Assembly: GCA_019694355.1 (NCBI GenBank)
Contig: JAIBCB010000005.1
Location: 168,452 to 232,451, forward strand
Length of the DNA: 64,000 nt
DNA from: Pyrinomonadaceae bacterium
GTDB taxonomy: Bacteria > Acidobacteriota > Blastocatellia > Pyrinomonadales > Pyrinomonadaceae
Direction of reading: 5' to 3'
The position numbers and the translations under genes are program-made. Below the pieces are notes generated by a model, which was not told the DNA's origin, made no database searches, and worked only from the letters and a program-made list of their open reading frames with translations. Shown piece after piece: positions 45,266 to 55,235 of this stretch (position 1 is the stretch's first letter; the number at the start of each line of letters is the position of its first letter).

Positions 45266-46621
45266 TTAATTCGCAGTTTCCTTGATCTCGTATTTGACGA
45301 TAAATGGGCGTGAGGCGGTCCAAAGAGCACCCTTGTCATCAACGGTGAGGCCGAAGGTCTGCGGAGCTGTGAAGGACCCGATCAGGCCGCCCTCGGTATT
45401 GAAAACCGTAACACTGAAGGCGTTCGAAGAGAAAACTCGGCCCTTGCCGTTGTTATCGACCGCAAGGCCGCCAAAGAAACCGACAGGGATCGAGTTCGAC
45501 CCGCCTGAATCGAACCTGAACAGGAATTGGCCGTCATATGAATATTTGAGGATATTCCGACTTTGGGCTTCCGAAACGTAGAAACTTCCGACTCCGTCAA
45601 CCGCAAGCCTTTCAAGCCTTTTCGTCTTGAAATTTACCTTTTTCAAGAGGCCTGAGAGTTTAGAGACGGCTTTTCCGCTCTCGTCGAGTTTTACAATGTC
45701 GCTGTCATCGGTCAAGGCGAACATTGAACCGTTCGAGCTGATCGCAAGATCCCCGTAGTTCGGATTTGGAGATCTGCGGATCAATTTCCCCGTTGCGCCC
45801 TCGAATATATAAAGGCCTGTCGAACGAAGCAGATACACACGCCCCTTTTTGTCAGCTATCAGCTTAAGGTTCGGCATCTCATCGTCGAGCGTCCATTGTG
45901 AGAGGAACTTTCCATTCGCGTCAAAACGCTGGATGGTCGTGCCGGAATAATCGACCGAATATACGTTCCCCTCGCCGTCGATCGCGACCGTGCGGTTGTC
46001 CTTGAATTTGCCGGCGCCGATGCCTTCACCGCCGAAGCGGAAGACCTCGTTTGCAAGGCCATTTGGTTCGTCGCTGCCGCCATTCGAACCGTTTCCACGA
46101 CTGGCCAAATTTGCCGTATTTTTGACGGTTCGGCTAATGACCGATATGAACGTCGAGACCCCAAATATTCCGATTCCGATCACGATCGCGAGGAAGGTTA
46201 CGATCGCGATCATCGGGTTGAATGTTGAGCGTCGCCTTACGCTCGGCGGAGCCGCATACATTCCGTATGCCTGCTGTACAGGCTGTACATAGCTTTGGGT
46301 TGAAACTTGGGTGAAGACCACCGGCCTGCGTGAAGCGAGCCCTTCGACCGCCTCCTTTGCCTCCTTCAAACCAACGCCGAAGGTCGAGCGGAAAAGTTTG
46401 ATCGCTTCGATCATATTCCCGCTCTGTGCCATTTGCTTGATCTTCTGCAGATTCCTGGCCTGCTCGAGCAGGCCGCCCGGTAAGGCATCCGGCTCTTCGT
46501 GATGATCGCTAGGAGACAGGAGAATGCGGTTGCCGCAAAATTCGCAGACGTCGATCTGCTGCTCGGCATCCGAGATCTCCAAAGGCGCGTTGCAAGTTGG
46601 ACATTTTAGGGATCTTGGCAT
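45266..46621 (-). CDS. Zinc-ribbon / L7/L12-like / transmembrane / beta-propeller fusion
   Basis: A 451-aa composite. N-terminus: zinc ribbon C7-x2-C10 ... C26-x2-C29. Residues ~55-100 (NMIEAIKLFRSTFGVGLKEA, then KEAVEGLASRRP) match the ribosomal L7/L12 C-terminal fold used in several small bacterial proteins. A transmembrane helix (~140-168, IAIVTFLAIVIGIGIFGVST) follows. The C-terminal ~270 residues form an NHL-type beta-propeller with repeats such as FDANGKFLSQW and YDGQFLFRFDSGGSN. Cytosolic sensing domains joined to a propeller outside suggest a membrane adaptor. Function unknown. Confidence 0.78.
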   Translation of the reverse strand: MPRSLKCPTCNAPLEISDAEQQIDVCEFCGNRILLSPSDHHEEPDALPGGLLEQARNLQKIKQMAQSGNMIEAIKLFRSTFGVGLKEAKEAVEGLASRRPVVFTQVSTQSYVQPVQQAYGMYAAPPSVRRRSTFNPMIAIVTFLAIVIGIGIFGVSTFISVISRTVKNTANLASRGNGSNGGSDEPNGLANEVFRFGGEGIGAGKFKDNRTVAIDGEGNVYSVDYSGTTIQRFDANGKFLSQWTLDDEMPNLKLIADKKGRVYLLRSTGLYIFEGATGKLIRRSPNPNYGDLAISSNGSMFALTDDSDIVKLDESGKAVSKLSGLLKKVNFKTKRLERLAVDGVGSFYVSEAQSRNILKYSYDGQFLFRFDSGGSNSIPVGFFGGLAVDNNGKGRVFSSNAFSVTVFNTEGGLIGSFTAPQTFGLTVDDKGALWTASRPFIVKYEIKETAN

Positions 46622-46729
46622 TGGTTTCGGTTCGAAGTTTTACAATATTACCACGATAGAAAGCCCCGCGTAGAATGAGCCGCGTTCCTCGGCGGGTTGT
46701 GTGCGATAATTCACAGCGGTCACTAAAAA

Positions 46730-47200
46730 ATGGACGAGATGAACGAGACTTTTTTGCAGCGGGCGATCGAACGCGCTCGTGAAGCGGAATCCCGAGGCGA
46801 AGTGCCGATCGGAGCACTGATCGTCTCGGCCGAGGGCGACGTGCTTGCCGAGGCTTCGAACGAAACGATCGAGCGGTGCGACCCGACCGCTCACGCCGAG
46901 ATCCTTGCAATTCGGGCCGCGGGGCAAAAGATCGGGAACTATCGCCTCACGGGCACGACCGTCTATTCAACAATCGAACCGTGCGCGATGTGCGCGGGAG
47001 CGTTGGTGAACGCCCGCGTGGCAAGGCTCGTGTATGGAGCACCTGACGAGAGATTTGGTGCCGTGCGAAGCAAATTCGAGATCTGCGACAGCGAAATTCT
47101 CAATCATCGGATCGAGATCGTTACAGGCGTTTTAGAGGAAGAATGCCGTAAATTGATGCAGGATTTCTTTCGTGAGAGACGTTACACCCGCCGGCCTTAG
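46730..47200 (+). CDS. tadA: tRNA adenosine(34) deaminase
   Basis: Converts the wobble adenosine of tRNA-Arg(ACG) to inosine. The zinc site is H55-A-E57 (AHAEILAIR) plus C85-x2-C88 in EPCAMCAGALVNAR. VYGAPDERFGAVRS is typical of TadA. Length 156 aa is normal. A -10-like GATAAT (46705-46710) lies 19 nt before the start. It is divergent from the zinc-ribbon/propeller gene. Confidence 0.95.
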   Translation: MDEMNETFLQRAIERAREAESRGEVPIGALIVSAEGDVLAEASNETIERCDPTAHAEILAIRAAGQKIGNYRLTGTTVYSTIEPCAMCAGALVNARVARLVYGAPDERFGAVRSKFEICDSEILNHRIEIVTGVLEEECRKLMQDFFRERRYTRRP

Positions 47201-47388
47201 ATGTTCGGAGTATTGAATAGAATGCCACGAATGCACGAATATACCTTGCTGAAATTCGTGCATTCGTGGCCCTGGCGTTTATGTTTTTTGCTCCGGGGCC
47301 GATATCCGCCCGAGGGCGTTCTCAACAGATCGATCCAGGTCAACTTGATTATTTTCCGCTCTGACCATTATCATAAATGGTTCGCGCT
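47201..47388. repeat. GCCACGAATGCACGAAT inverted repeat and spacer
   Basis: A perfect 17-bp inverted repeat, GCCACGAATGCACGAAT (47224-47240) and its complement (47254-47270), forms a hairpin with a 13-nt loop just after tadA. It resembles dispersed palindromes of other bacterial genomes and could slow transcription. The rest of the spacer up to tRNA-Ser shows nothing else. Confidence 0.7.
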
Positions 47389-47478
<90 letters not shown>

Positions 47479-47552
47479 TTTTTTCTTTTTAGCTCGGCCA
47501 ATTCAAAGACCAAGAAGCTGTTTTTCACATTCCTTAGGAGGGAGCAGACGAT

Positions 47553-48338
47553 ATGCCTTTGTCCAAAAAGTTGACGGCTGAATTTCTGGGCACGCTCTGG
47601 CTTGTGCTCGGCGGATGCGGAAGCGCGGTGATCGCCGCAGCGTATCCGAATCTCGGTATCGGTTTTGCAGGTGTCGCACTTGCGTTCGGCCTGACGGTAT
47701 TGACGGGAGCTTATGCTCTCGGCCACGTTTCGGGTGCACATTTCAATCCGGCGGTATCGATCGGCCTTTGGGCCGGAAAACGATTCCCGGCGAAAGATCT
47801 GATCCCGTACATCGTTGCTCAGGTTTTAGGGGCGATCGCAGCGGCCGGGATCTTGTACATTATCGCCAACGGGAAGGCAGGTTTCGGGTTTGCGGGAGGC
47901 TTTGCCTCGAATGGCTTTGGCGATCATTCGCCTGCGAAGTACAACGCAGTGGCTTGCTTCGTCGCCGAGGTCGTAATGACGTTCTTCTTTGTTTTCGTCA
48001 TCCTTGGCTCGACCCACGGCAAGGCACCTCGGGGCTTTGCACCGATCGCGATCGGGCTGTGCCTGACGCTGATCCATTTGATCACGATCCCGATAACGAA
48101 CACGTCGGTCAACCCCGCACGTTCGACCGGCCCGGCACTTTTTGTCGGCCTTTATTACGATCCGTGGGCATTGAAACAGCTTTGGTTCTTCTGGCTTGCA
48201 CCCATCTTAGGTGCACTTCTTGCCGGTTTTCTCTTCAACTGGCTGATGGAAGAAAAGACGGCCGCACACGCCGGCGGTGACGATGCGATCACAGGCGACG
48301 ATATCGGCGAGATCGGCGAGCCCGTAACCGGCGACTAA
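47553..48338 (+). CDS. aqpZ: Aquaporin Z-like water channel
   Basis: A 261-aa MIP-family protein with six helices and both NPA boxes: [11 protein letters not shown] (~70) and [13 protein letters not shown] (~190). The selectivity-filter arginine follows the second NPA (NPAR), and STGPA is typical of water-selective AqpZ rather than glycerol facilitators. [20 protein letters not shown] is the family's first helix. AGGAGGGAG precedes the start. A charged C-terminal tail (~20 residues) is extra. It lies between two tRNA-Ser genes on the same strand. Confidence 0.94.
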   Translation: MPLSKKLTAEFLGTLWLVLGGCGSAVIAAAYPNLGIGFAGVALAFGLTVLTGAYALGHVSGAHFNPAVSIGLWAGKRFPAKDLIPYIVAQVLGAIAAAGILYIIANGKAGFGFAGGFASNGFGDHSPAKYNAVACFVAEVVMTFFFVFVILGSTHGKAPRGFAPIAIGLCLTLIHLITIPITNTSVNPARSTGPALFVGLYYDPWALKQLWFFWLAPILGALLAGFLFNWLMEEKTAAHAGGDDAITGDDIGEIGEPVTGD

Positions 48339-48396
48339 CCAACGCCCTGGCCCGCACGAGAAGCGGGTGTTTGACAACTTGATCTCTTAAAGGCTT

Positions 48397-48487
48397 GGAA
48401 AGGTGCAGGAGCGGTTGAACTGGCAGCACTGGAAATGCTGTGTACCTCAAAAGGGTACCGTGGGTTCGAATCCCACCCTTTCCGCCA
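48397..48487 (+). tRNA. tRNA-Ser (anticodon GGA), CCA encoded
   Basis: Acceptor GGAAAGG/CCTTTCC; discriminator G and CCA (48485-48487) encoded. The anticodon stem-loop GCA-CTGGAAA-TGC reads GGA (Ser). The long variable arm and T-loop TTCGAAT match the other tRNA-Ser 0.9 kb upstream, and the 3' halves of the two genes are nearly identical. Confidence 0.95.
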
Positions 48488-48522
48488 GAACTAAAGGAGA
48501 AAGGAGAAAGGCGAACGGAGAA

Positions 48523-48894
48523 ATGGCGAACGACCAAAAGCAGGAGGATCTGACAGACAGAACGAGGCTTTTTGCAATCAGGATCGTCAAGCTTTTTGGA
48601 GCGTTGCCTAAGACGACTGAGGCTCAGGTCATTGGCAAACAGGTCTTGAGGTCCGGTACGTCGGTTGGTGCTCAGTATCGTGAATGTAAATTCGCCAAAT
48701 CTTCGGCGGATTTCATAAGCAAAATTGAGGGTTCGCTCCAAGAACTCGAAGAAACATCGTATTGGCTGGAACTCCTTGAGGAGATGCAGTTGTTTAGCTC
48801 CGAGAAGCTGCGGCCGCTTCGAGCTGAGGCAACAGAACTGACCGCCATTTTTGTGACGATAGTAAAGAAGGTAAAGGCGAAAAAGCTTGCCTGA
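48523..48894 (+). CDS. Four-helix-bundle (S23-type) protein
   Basis: A 123-aa helical protein of the 23S-rRNA-intervening-sequence (S23) type. The ATG at 48523 is chosen because the open frame upstream runs through the tRNA-Ser gene. RTRLFAIRIVKLFGALPKT, QVLRSGTSVGAQYRECKFA and LQELEETSYWLELLEEMQLF are the conserved parts. Such proteins occur both inside rRNA insertions and as free chromosomal genes, as here; their role is not known. It sits directly after tRNA-Ser, a place often used by small cargo genes. Confidence 0.8.
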   Translation: MANDQKQEDLTDRTRLFAIRIVKLFGALPKTTEAQVIGKQVLRSGTSVGAQYRECKFAKSSADFISKIEGSLQELEETSYWLELLEEMQLFSSEKLRPLRAEATELTAIFVTIVKKVKAKKLA

Positions 48895-48997
48895 CCTCAA
48901 GGCCTGAGTTGTTCAAGACCTCAACCGGCTTTTTACTCATCTTGAATTTGCTTACCTCCCCTTTATCCTTTCGCCTTTATCCGTTATCCTTTCAGTT
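48895..48997. other. Spacer upstream of SRP RNA
   Basis: Contains repeated CTTTATCC/CCTTTC words (CCCTTTATCCTTTCGCCTTT), another simple intergenic repeat. It must also hold the ffs promoter, which I cannot place. Confidence 0.4.
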
Positions 48998-49097
48998 GGC
49001 TTCAGGCTCCGCACAAGGTTTGAGTTGTGAACCCCGCTAGGCCGGGAACGGAGCAACGGTAGCGATTTCAGCTTGTGTTGCGGTCATGTCTGAAGCC
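48998..49097 (+). ncRNA. ffs: Signal recognition particle RNA (small type)
   Basis: About 100 nt closed by GGCTTCAG (48998-49005) and CTGAAGCC (49090-49097). The conserved Ffh-binding loop region is recognisable as GTGAACCCCGCTAGGCCG, then GGAACGGAGCAACGGTAGC, which matches the bacterial SRP domain IV consensus closely. It lacks an Alu domain, so it is the 4.5S-like form. It is followed by a terminator and then dnaX, a common neighbour of ffs. Exact ends are estimated from the closing stem. Confidence 0.88.
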
Positions 49098-49117
49098 ATC
49101 TCATTTTGTTTTGAACG

Positions 49118-49155
49118 GCCCGTTTGACCATTGTCTAACGGGCTTTTAATTTTTT
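49118..49155 (+). terminator. Terminator of the SRP RNA gene
   Basis: GCCCGTT (49118-49124) pairs with AACGGGC (49137-49143), followed by TTTTAATTTTTT. Confidence 0.85.
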
Positions 49156-49181
49156 CTGACAGGCTTATCTACAGGCCGCGA

Positions 49182-49211
49182 TTGCGCCGCGAAAGCGAAA
49201 CGAATTACAAT
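49182..49211 (+). promoter_or_regulatory. Probable dnaX promoter
   Basis: TTGCGC (49182-49187) and TACAAT (49206-49211), spaced 18 bp. The start codon at 49222 follows after 10 nt, so the mRNA would have a leader of only about 4 nt. Confidence 0.45.
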
Positions 49212-49221
49212 CTAATTCTCG

Positions 49222-51045
<1,824 letters not shown>

Positions 51046-51070
51046 CCACGAGCTTTCGTATTATGAGACG

Positions 51071-51976
51071 ATGTTCGGAATGCGACAGATAACGGAATCT
51101 CGCTATCTTGCGGCCATGCTCGCGACGCTTGCGCTTCTGGGCGCACTCGCTGCATTTTCGATAAACGTCTCAGCACAGTCGGGCTCTGATCCGTCCGATC
51201 CGACAACGCTCCAGGCAACGGGCTTTGTGAACGACTACGCGGGCGTTATCGACCCGACGACGAAGGCTGAGCTTGAGAAGAAACTAACTGATCTAAAGAA
51301 CTCCACGAACCCGAAGGTCGAGATCGCCGTTGCCGTCATTCAAACCACGGGCGGACGCGACATATTTGACTATTCGATACAGCTGGCCCGCACCTGGAAG
51401 ATAGGCTCCAAGGCCGACGACAATCCGAGCGCTCTGCTTGTCGTTGCGATCAAGGACCGCAAATATTTCACGCAGATCAGCCGCGACCTTGAAGACGAAC
51501 TGCCGGACGGCCTTGTCGGCAGCCTTCAGCGCACTTACCTTGTTCCGGAGTTCAAGAAGGGAAATTACGGGAAGGGCATCAGCGACACGATCGATGCCTA
51601 CATTGCGAGGATCCGCGAAAAAGGGAACGTCGCCGGTGTTCCGAACGCTACACCCGGATCGGCTGCGCGAGATGATTCGATGCCCGCCGAAGGGTATCAA
51701 ATGCTTTGCTGTGTGGGCATCGTCATTATCGCGTTCATCGGGATCGGCCTCTATTTCGCACGTAATTCTGGACGCGGTGGCAGAGGCGGCGGAAGCGGCG
51801 GAAGCGGTGCCGTTGACAGCGCATTGCCGTGGGTGATCGGCGGAATAATAAACAGCGTGGCAAACTCCGGATCTTCCGGCAGCGATTGGGGCGGAAGCGG
51901 CGGTTCTGATGGCGGCTGGGGCGGTTTTGGCGGCGGCGGAGATTTTGGAGGAGGCGGCGCCGGCGGCGATTGGTAA
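51071..51976 (+). CDS. TPM-domain membrane protein (YgcG family)
   Basis: Starts at 51071 (MFGMRQITESRYLAAM), overlapping nothing; a start 9 nt later is also possible. 301 aa. A signal/anchor helix (LATLALLGALAAFSI) ends near SAQSG, then a TPM domain (~55-190: VNDYAGVID, LKNSTNPKVEIAVAVI, ALLVVAIKDRKYF), a transmembrane helix (CCVGIVIIAFIGIGLYF) and a Gly-rich tail (WGGFGGGGDFGGGGAGG). TPM proteins are usually encoded beside LemA, which is the second gene downstream. Probable role in membrane-associated processes. Confidence 0.85.
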   Translation: MFGMRQITESRYLAAMLATLALLGALAAFSINVSAQSGSDPSDPTTLQATGFVNDYAGVIDPTTKAELEKKLTDLKNSTNPKVEIAVAVIQTTGGRDIFDYSIQLARTWKIGSKADDNPSALLVVAIKDRKYFTQISRDLEDELPDGLVGSLQRTYLVPEFKKGNYGKGISDTIDAYIARIREKGNVAGVPNATPGSAARDDSMPAEGYQMLCCVGIVIIAFIGIGLYFARNSGRGGRGGGSGGSGAVDSALPWVIGGIINSVANSGSSGSDWGGSGGSDGGWGGFGGGGDFGGGGAGGDW

Positions 51977-51982
51977 AAGAAT

Positions 51983-52702
51983 ATGAAGCATCATTTTGAC
52001 GCATTCGTTGACGATCTGAGGTCGAGCCACGGCAGCAATCTAGTGTCCGTGATCCTTTACGGATCGGCCGCGGCGGGCGATTTTATCCCGCAAAGGTCGG
52101 ATTACAACATACTTGTCGCGCTGAACAGCATCGGCCCCGATGACCTGCGAAAGGCTCACGCCTGTGTGCGTGAATGGGCAAAGCTCGGCAATCCGATCCC
52201 GGTCTATTTTACGGTCTCAGAGCTAAAGAACGGAGCCGATGTTTTCCCGATCGAATATGATCAGATGCGGCAGGCTCGCCGCGTCCTTTTCGGCCCGGAC
52301 CTTCTTGGCGAGATCGAAATTTCCGATGAGTTTCTGCGGCTTCAGGCGGAATATGAACTTCGGAGCAAGCTTTTGCAGCTTCGCCGGCAGTATATTCCGG
52401 CTTCGTCGTCGGTCGAACGGCTTACTTCGCTGATGGCGGACAGCCTATCGAGTTTTGCGGCACTTTTTCGTGCCGTGCTGAGGGTTTACGGCATCGAACC
52501 GCCCGTTACCAAGCGTGAGGTCGTTGCAAAGACGGCCGAGAGGCTCGGAATCGACGGTACGCCGTTTGAAAAGATACTCAATATTCGCAAAGATAACCTT
52601 GCATACGAATTGGATGAAAAGGGGGCGAACGATCTGTTCGGAGAATATCTCATCGAGATCGAAAAGGTCATTGATGCAGTTGACAGATCTAAGAAGGACT
52701 AA
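51983..52702 (+). CDS. Nucleotidyltransferase-fold protein
   Basis: A 239-aa protein with a MNT/KNT-type nucleotidyltransferase start: LYGSAAAGDFIPQRSDYNIL, with G27-S28 and D40. The second Asp of the usual DxD pair is Asn42, so catalysis may be lost or altered. The C-terminal ~110 residues are helical (LLQLRRQYIPASSSVERLTS). Function unknown. It lies between the TPM and LemA genes, starting 6 nt after the TPM gene, and is therefore part of that operon. Confidence 0.72.
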   Translation: MKHHFDAFVDDLRSSHGSNLVSVILYGSAAAGDFIPQRSDYNILVALNSIGPDDLRKAHACVREWAKLGNPIPVYFTVSELKNGADVFPIEYDQMRQARRVLFGPDLLGEIEISDEFLRLQAEYELRSKLLQLRRQYIPASSSVERLTSLMADSLSSFAALFRAVLRVYGIEPPVTKREVVAKTAERLGIDGTPFEKILNIRKDNLAYELDEKGANDLFGEYLIEIEKVIDAVDRSKKD

Positions 52703-52724
52703 CTTTTTTGGGAGAAGATAGATT

Positions 52725-53348
52725 ATGAAACGAGTAGCATTATTGATCGTGATTCTGGTGTCGGGCTTTCTGCTCTCCGGCTGCAGCTATAACGAATTGA
52801 CCGCCAAGCAGCAGATCGTTCGCGGAAAATGGGCCGATATTGAAGCCGCCCTTCAGCGGCGTGCCGATCTGATCCCAAATTTGATCGAGACAGCGAAGAT
52901 GGTCGGCGTCAATGAACAGGAAGTTTTCGGCCAGATAGCAGATGCACGGTCGCGGCTGTTGAACGCAACAAGTGCGGCTCCCGCAGGTGGTGATTCGACG
53001 CCCGAGCAAAAGCAGGCCGTCATCGACGCTGCGAATAGCTTTGGAGGCACGATAGGACGCCTTCTGAGCCTGTCTGAGCAATATCCGCAGCTTAGATCGA
53101 GCGACGCATTTATGAAGGTCCAGGATGAGCTTGCGGGCACGGAGAATCGCATCTCGACGACGCGGCAGGACTACAACAAGGCCGTAACGGACTACAACAC
53201 GACCCGCAACTCCTTTCCTGCCGTTCTGACCGCGGGTTTGCTGGGCTTTAAGGAAGAGCCTTTCTTCAAGGCCGATGACAGTGCCCACACGGCACCAAGC
53301 GTCGGTGATGCGAACTCGATGCGTCGAGCGCCGCAGCCCGCACAATAG
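52725..53348 (+). CDS. lemA: LemA family lipoprotein
   Basis: A 207-aa protein with a lipoprotein signal: MKRVALLIVILVSGFLLSGC, Cys20 being the lipidation site. The LemA core follows: KWADIEAALQRRADLIPNLI, TAKMVGVNEQEVFGQIADAR and QDYNKAVTDYNTTRNSFPA. LemA proteins form helical bundles with a partner TPM protein in many bacteria; here that partner lies two genes upstream. The C-terminal 25 residues are disordered. Confidence 0.92.
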   Translation: MKRVALLIVILVSGFLLSGCSYNELTAKQQIVRGKWADIEAALQRRADLIPNLIETAKMVGVNEQEVFGQIADARSRLLNATSAAPAGGDSTPEQKQAVIDAANSFGGTIGRLLSLSEQYPQLRSSDAFMKVQDELAGTENRISTTRQDYNKAVTDYNTTRNSFPAVLTAGLLGFKEEPFFKADDSAHTAPSVGDANSMRRAPQPAQ

Positions 53349-53351
53349 ACG

Positions 53352-53624
53352 TCAAAAACCTCTCGAATTGCACATCGAGCAGTGATCGCAAGGCTTGTCA
53401 GGTTCGAACTGGCAGGCCTTTTCCTTCATCGAGGCAAAGATGCTGTCCGCGATCGCTTCAGCGACCGAAAATTTGTCCAAACTCGAATGCGGTGCATCGC
53501 GTAGAACAGGAAGCTGTTTCACCGGTGTGCCTTCAAGTTTCTCAAGTCGCTTTTCCATCTTTTCGAGAACGGCAAAGATCGCCGCGAATGCGCGTGCAGA
53601 GCTTTCGGGTGAGAGATCGGCCAT
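53352..53624 (-). CDS. Small Cys-rich protein, unknown
   Basis: Starts at 53624 (MADLSPESSARAFAAIFAVL), giving 90 aa. The N-terminal part is helical with a coiled coil (VLEKMEKRLEKLEG). The C-terminus holds four Cys: ACQFEPDKPCDHCSMCNSRG, a pattern that could bind a metal ion. No family recognised. It starts 4 nt after pdxJ on the same strand, so it is the last gene of that operon. Confidence 0.55.
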   Translation of the reverse strand: MADLSPESSARAFAAIFAVLEKMEKRLEKLEGTPVKQLPVLRDAPHSSLDKFSVAEAIADSIFASMKEKACQFEPDKPCDHCSMCNSRGF

Positions 53625-53628
53625 AAAA

Positions 53629-54375
53629 CTACCTACCGATGGCGGCCAGCATTTCGCGAACCGCTTCTTCAAGCCCGCAAAAGACCGCTCGCGAGATGAT
53701 GTTGTGGCCGATGTTGAATTCCGCGATCTCAGGCATCGCGGCGAGCGGCGCGATATTCCGAGTCGTAAGGCCGTGGCCCGCGGCGACGATCAGGCCTTTA
53801 TTTTGGGCGTGAATGGCCGCGTTATGCAGTCTTTCGATCTCGGCCGCCGCCTTTTTACGTCCTTCGGAATGCGCAGCACATGCGCCGACCGTGAGTTCGG
53901 CATATTCTGCTGTGCAAAGCTCGATCTGACCGGCGCCGGCTTCCTTTGCCGCCGTTATCTGTTCCTCGACGGGATCGATGAAGATACTTACAAAAATGCC
54001 CGCGGCCGTCAGTTCTTTGGCCGCCTTTGCGACCGCGTCAAAATTGCCGATCACGTCGAGGCCGCCCTCGGTCGTGATCTCTGTCGGGCTTTCCGGAACG
54101 AGCGAGACGGCATCCGGATACGTTAGTTTCGCGATCGCGACCATCTCGTCGGTTGCGGCCATTTCGACGTTCAAATAGGTCGTAACGATGCGACGCAGAA
54201 CATCAAGATCGGCATCCTGGATATGCCGCCGGTCGCCGCGAAGGTGCACCGTTATGCCGTCGGCACCGGCCTTTTCACAAAGCACCGCGGCGGAGGCAAT
54301 GCTCGGCTCGATCGTTTTACGAGCTTCGCGAACGGTCGCAACGTGGTCGATATTTACGTTTAGGCGTGCGGTCAT
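53629..54375 (-). CDS. pdxJ: Pyridoxine 5'-phosphate synthase
   Basis: Condenses 1-deoxyxylulose 5-phosphate with 3-amino-2-oxopropyl phosphate to make pyridoxine phosphate (vitamin B6). The TIM barrel starts [31 protein letters not shown] (~40-53) and [19 protein letters not shown] (~97-115) are PdxJ signatures, and [10 protein letters not shown] and GHGLTTRN complete the site. 248 aa. Start and the glycosyltransferase stop overlap by 4 nt. Confidence 0.97.
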   Translation of the reverse strand: MTARLNVNIDHVATVREARKTIEPSIASAAVLCEKAGADGITVHLRGDRRHIQDADLDVLRRIVTTYLNVEMAATDEMVAIAKLTYPDAVSLVPESPTEITTEGGLDVIGNFDAVAKAAKELTAAGIFVSIFIDPVEEQITAAKEAGAGQIELCTAEYAELTVGACAAHSEGRKKAAAEIERLHNAAIHAQNKGLIVAAGHGLTTRNIAPLAAMPEIAEFNIGHNIISRAVFCGLEEAVREMLAAIGR

Positions 54376-55112
54376 TTTAGGTCGTAAACACCATTCTTTG
54401 CGTTTCGGCGAATGAGTGCAAGTTCGGAGAACATTCGTCGCGTGTCGCGAAAGACGCTCACCTTCGAACCCTCGACATCATTCCATCGAACAGGGATCTC
54501 GGCGAGCCGCAATCCGTGATACTTGGCAACAAAGAGAAACTCTACGTCGAACCCGAAGCGATCGACCGTCATAACGTCGAGCAGCGGCCGGAACTTCTTC
54601 ATATTAAAGGCCTTAAAGCCGCACTGAGTATCTGCAAAACCGAGCCCCGACATCTTTCGAATGACGAAGTTCATCACCTTGCCGCCTTGTTCGCGACGCC
54701 ACGGCTGGTGCGTGCCGATAAGGCTGCGGTCGAGGGCACGCGAACCGAAAGTTAGATCCATTTCGCCGTTCGAGATCGGGGCGATCAGTTTTTCTGCTTC
54801 TTCGATCGGCGTCGAAAGGTCTGCGTCGCTGAATAACGCAATGTCAGCCTCGGCCGCCAGCAGGCCGGTCTTGACCGCATTGCCTTTTCCGCGGTTCTGC
54901 TTATGCCGGATCACGTTCGTCTTGATCTCGTCATATCTTTCCGCAACTTTACCGGCAATTTCCGCCGTATCGTCGCTCGATCCGTCATCCACAACGATCA
55001 GTTCCGCGTCGAGGCCTTTCTCGCGAACATACGTGAGTATTTTCTCGAGACTTGGCACAATACGCGCGGATTCGTTAAATGCGGGAACAACGATGGATAG
55101 CTCTTTCGACAT
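54372..55112 (-). CDS. Family 2 glycosyltransferase (dolichyl-phosphate glucosyltransferase-like)
   Basis: The ATG at 55112 ([20 protein letters not shown]) is preferred to a longer open frame of poor quality. 246 aa. GT2 motifs: [10 protein letters not shown] (~37-46), the nucleotide-sugar [15 protein letters not shown] (~93-104), and [10 protein letters not shown] plus [14 protein letters not shown] near the end, which are typical of Alg5/polyprenyl-phosphate glycosyltransferases. It likely transfers a sugar to a lipid carrier at the inner membrane. It is the first gene of the pdxJ operon. Confidence 0.88.
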   Translation of the reverse strand: MSKELSIVVPAFNESARIVPSLEKILTYVREKGLDAELIVVDDGSSDDTAEIAGKVAERYDEIKTNVIRHKQNRGKGNAVKTGLLAAEADIALFSDADLSTPIEEAEKLIAPISNGEMDLTFGSRALDRSLIGTHQPWRREQGGKVMNFVIRKMSGLGFADTQCGFKAFNMKKFRPLLDVMTVDRFGFDVEFLFVAKYHGLRLAEIPVRWNDVEGSKVSVFRDTRRMFSELALIRRNAKNGVYDLK

Positions 55113-55192
55113 CGGAGAAAAAGTAATGTTACGCGTTTCGCCGCGACAAGTAAATTGCGGGTCGCCGCAACGAAGTCTGCGTTCGTGTCGTA

Positions 55193-55201
55193 TGTTATAA
55201 T
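55193..55201 (+). promoter_or_regulatory. Extended -10 promoter of the S41 protease gene
   Basis: TGTTATAAT: TATAAT at 55196-55201 with TG one base upstream. The start codon at 55236 follows after a leader of about 27 nt. Confidence 0.55.
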
Positions 55202-55235
55202 TTAGTGTTATTTTTCGGGCCCGCGGGAACCTTGG

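Noticed and set aside
48403..48522. Upstream extension of the four-helix-bundle gene
   Set aside because: It lies within tRNA-Ser(GGA); translation through a tRNA gene is implausible.
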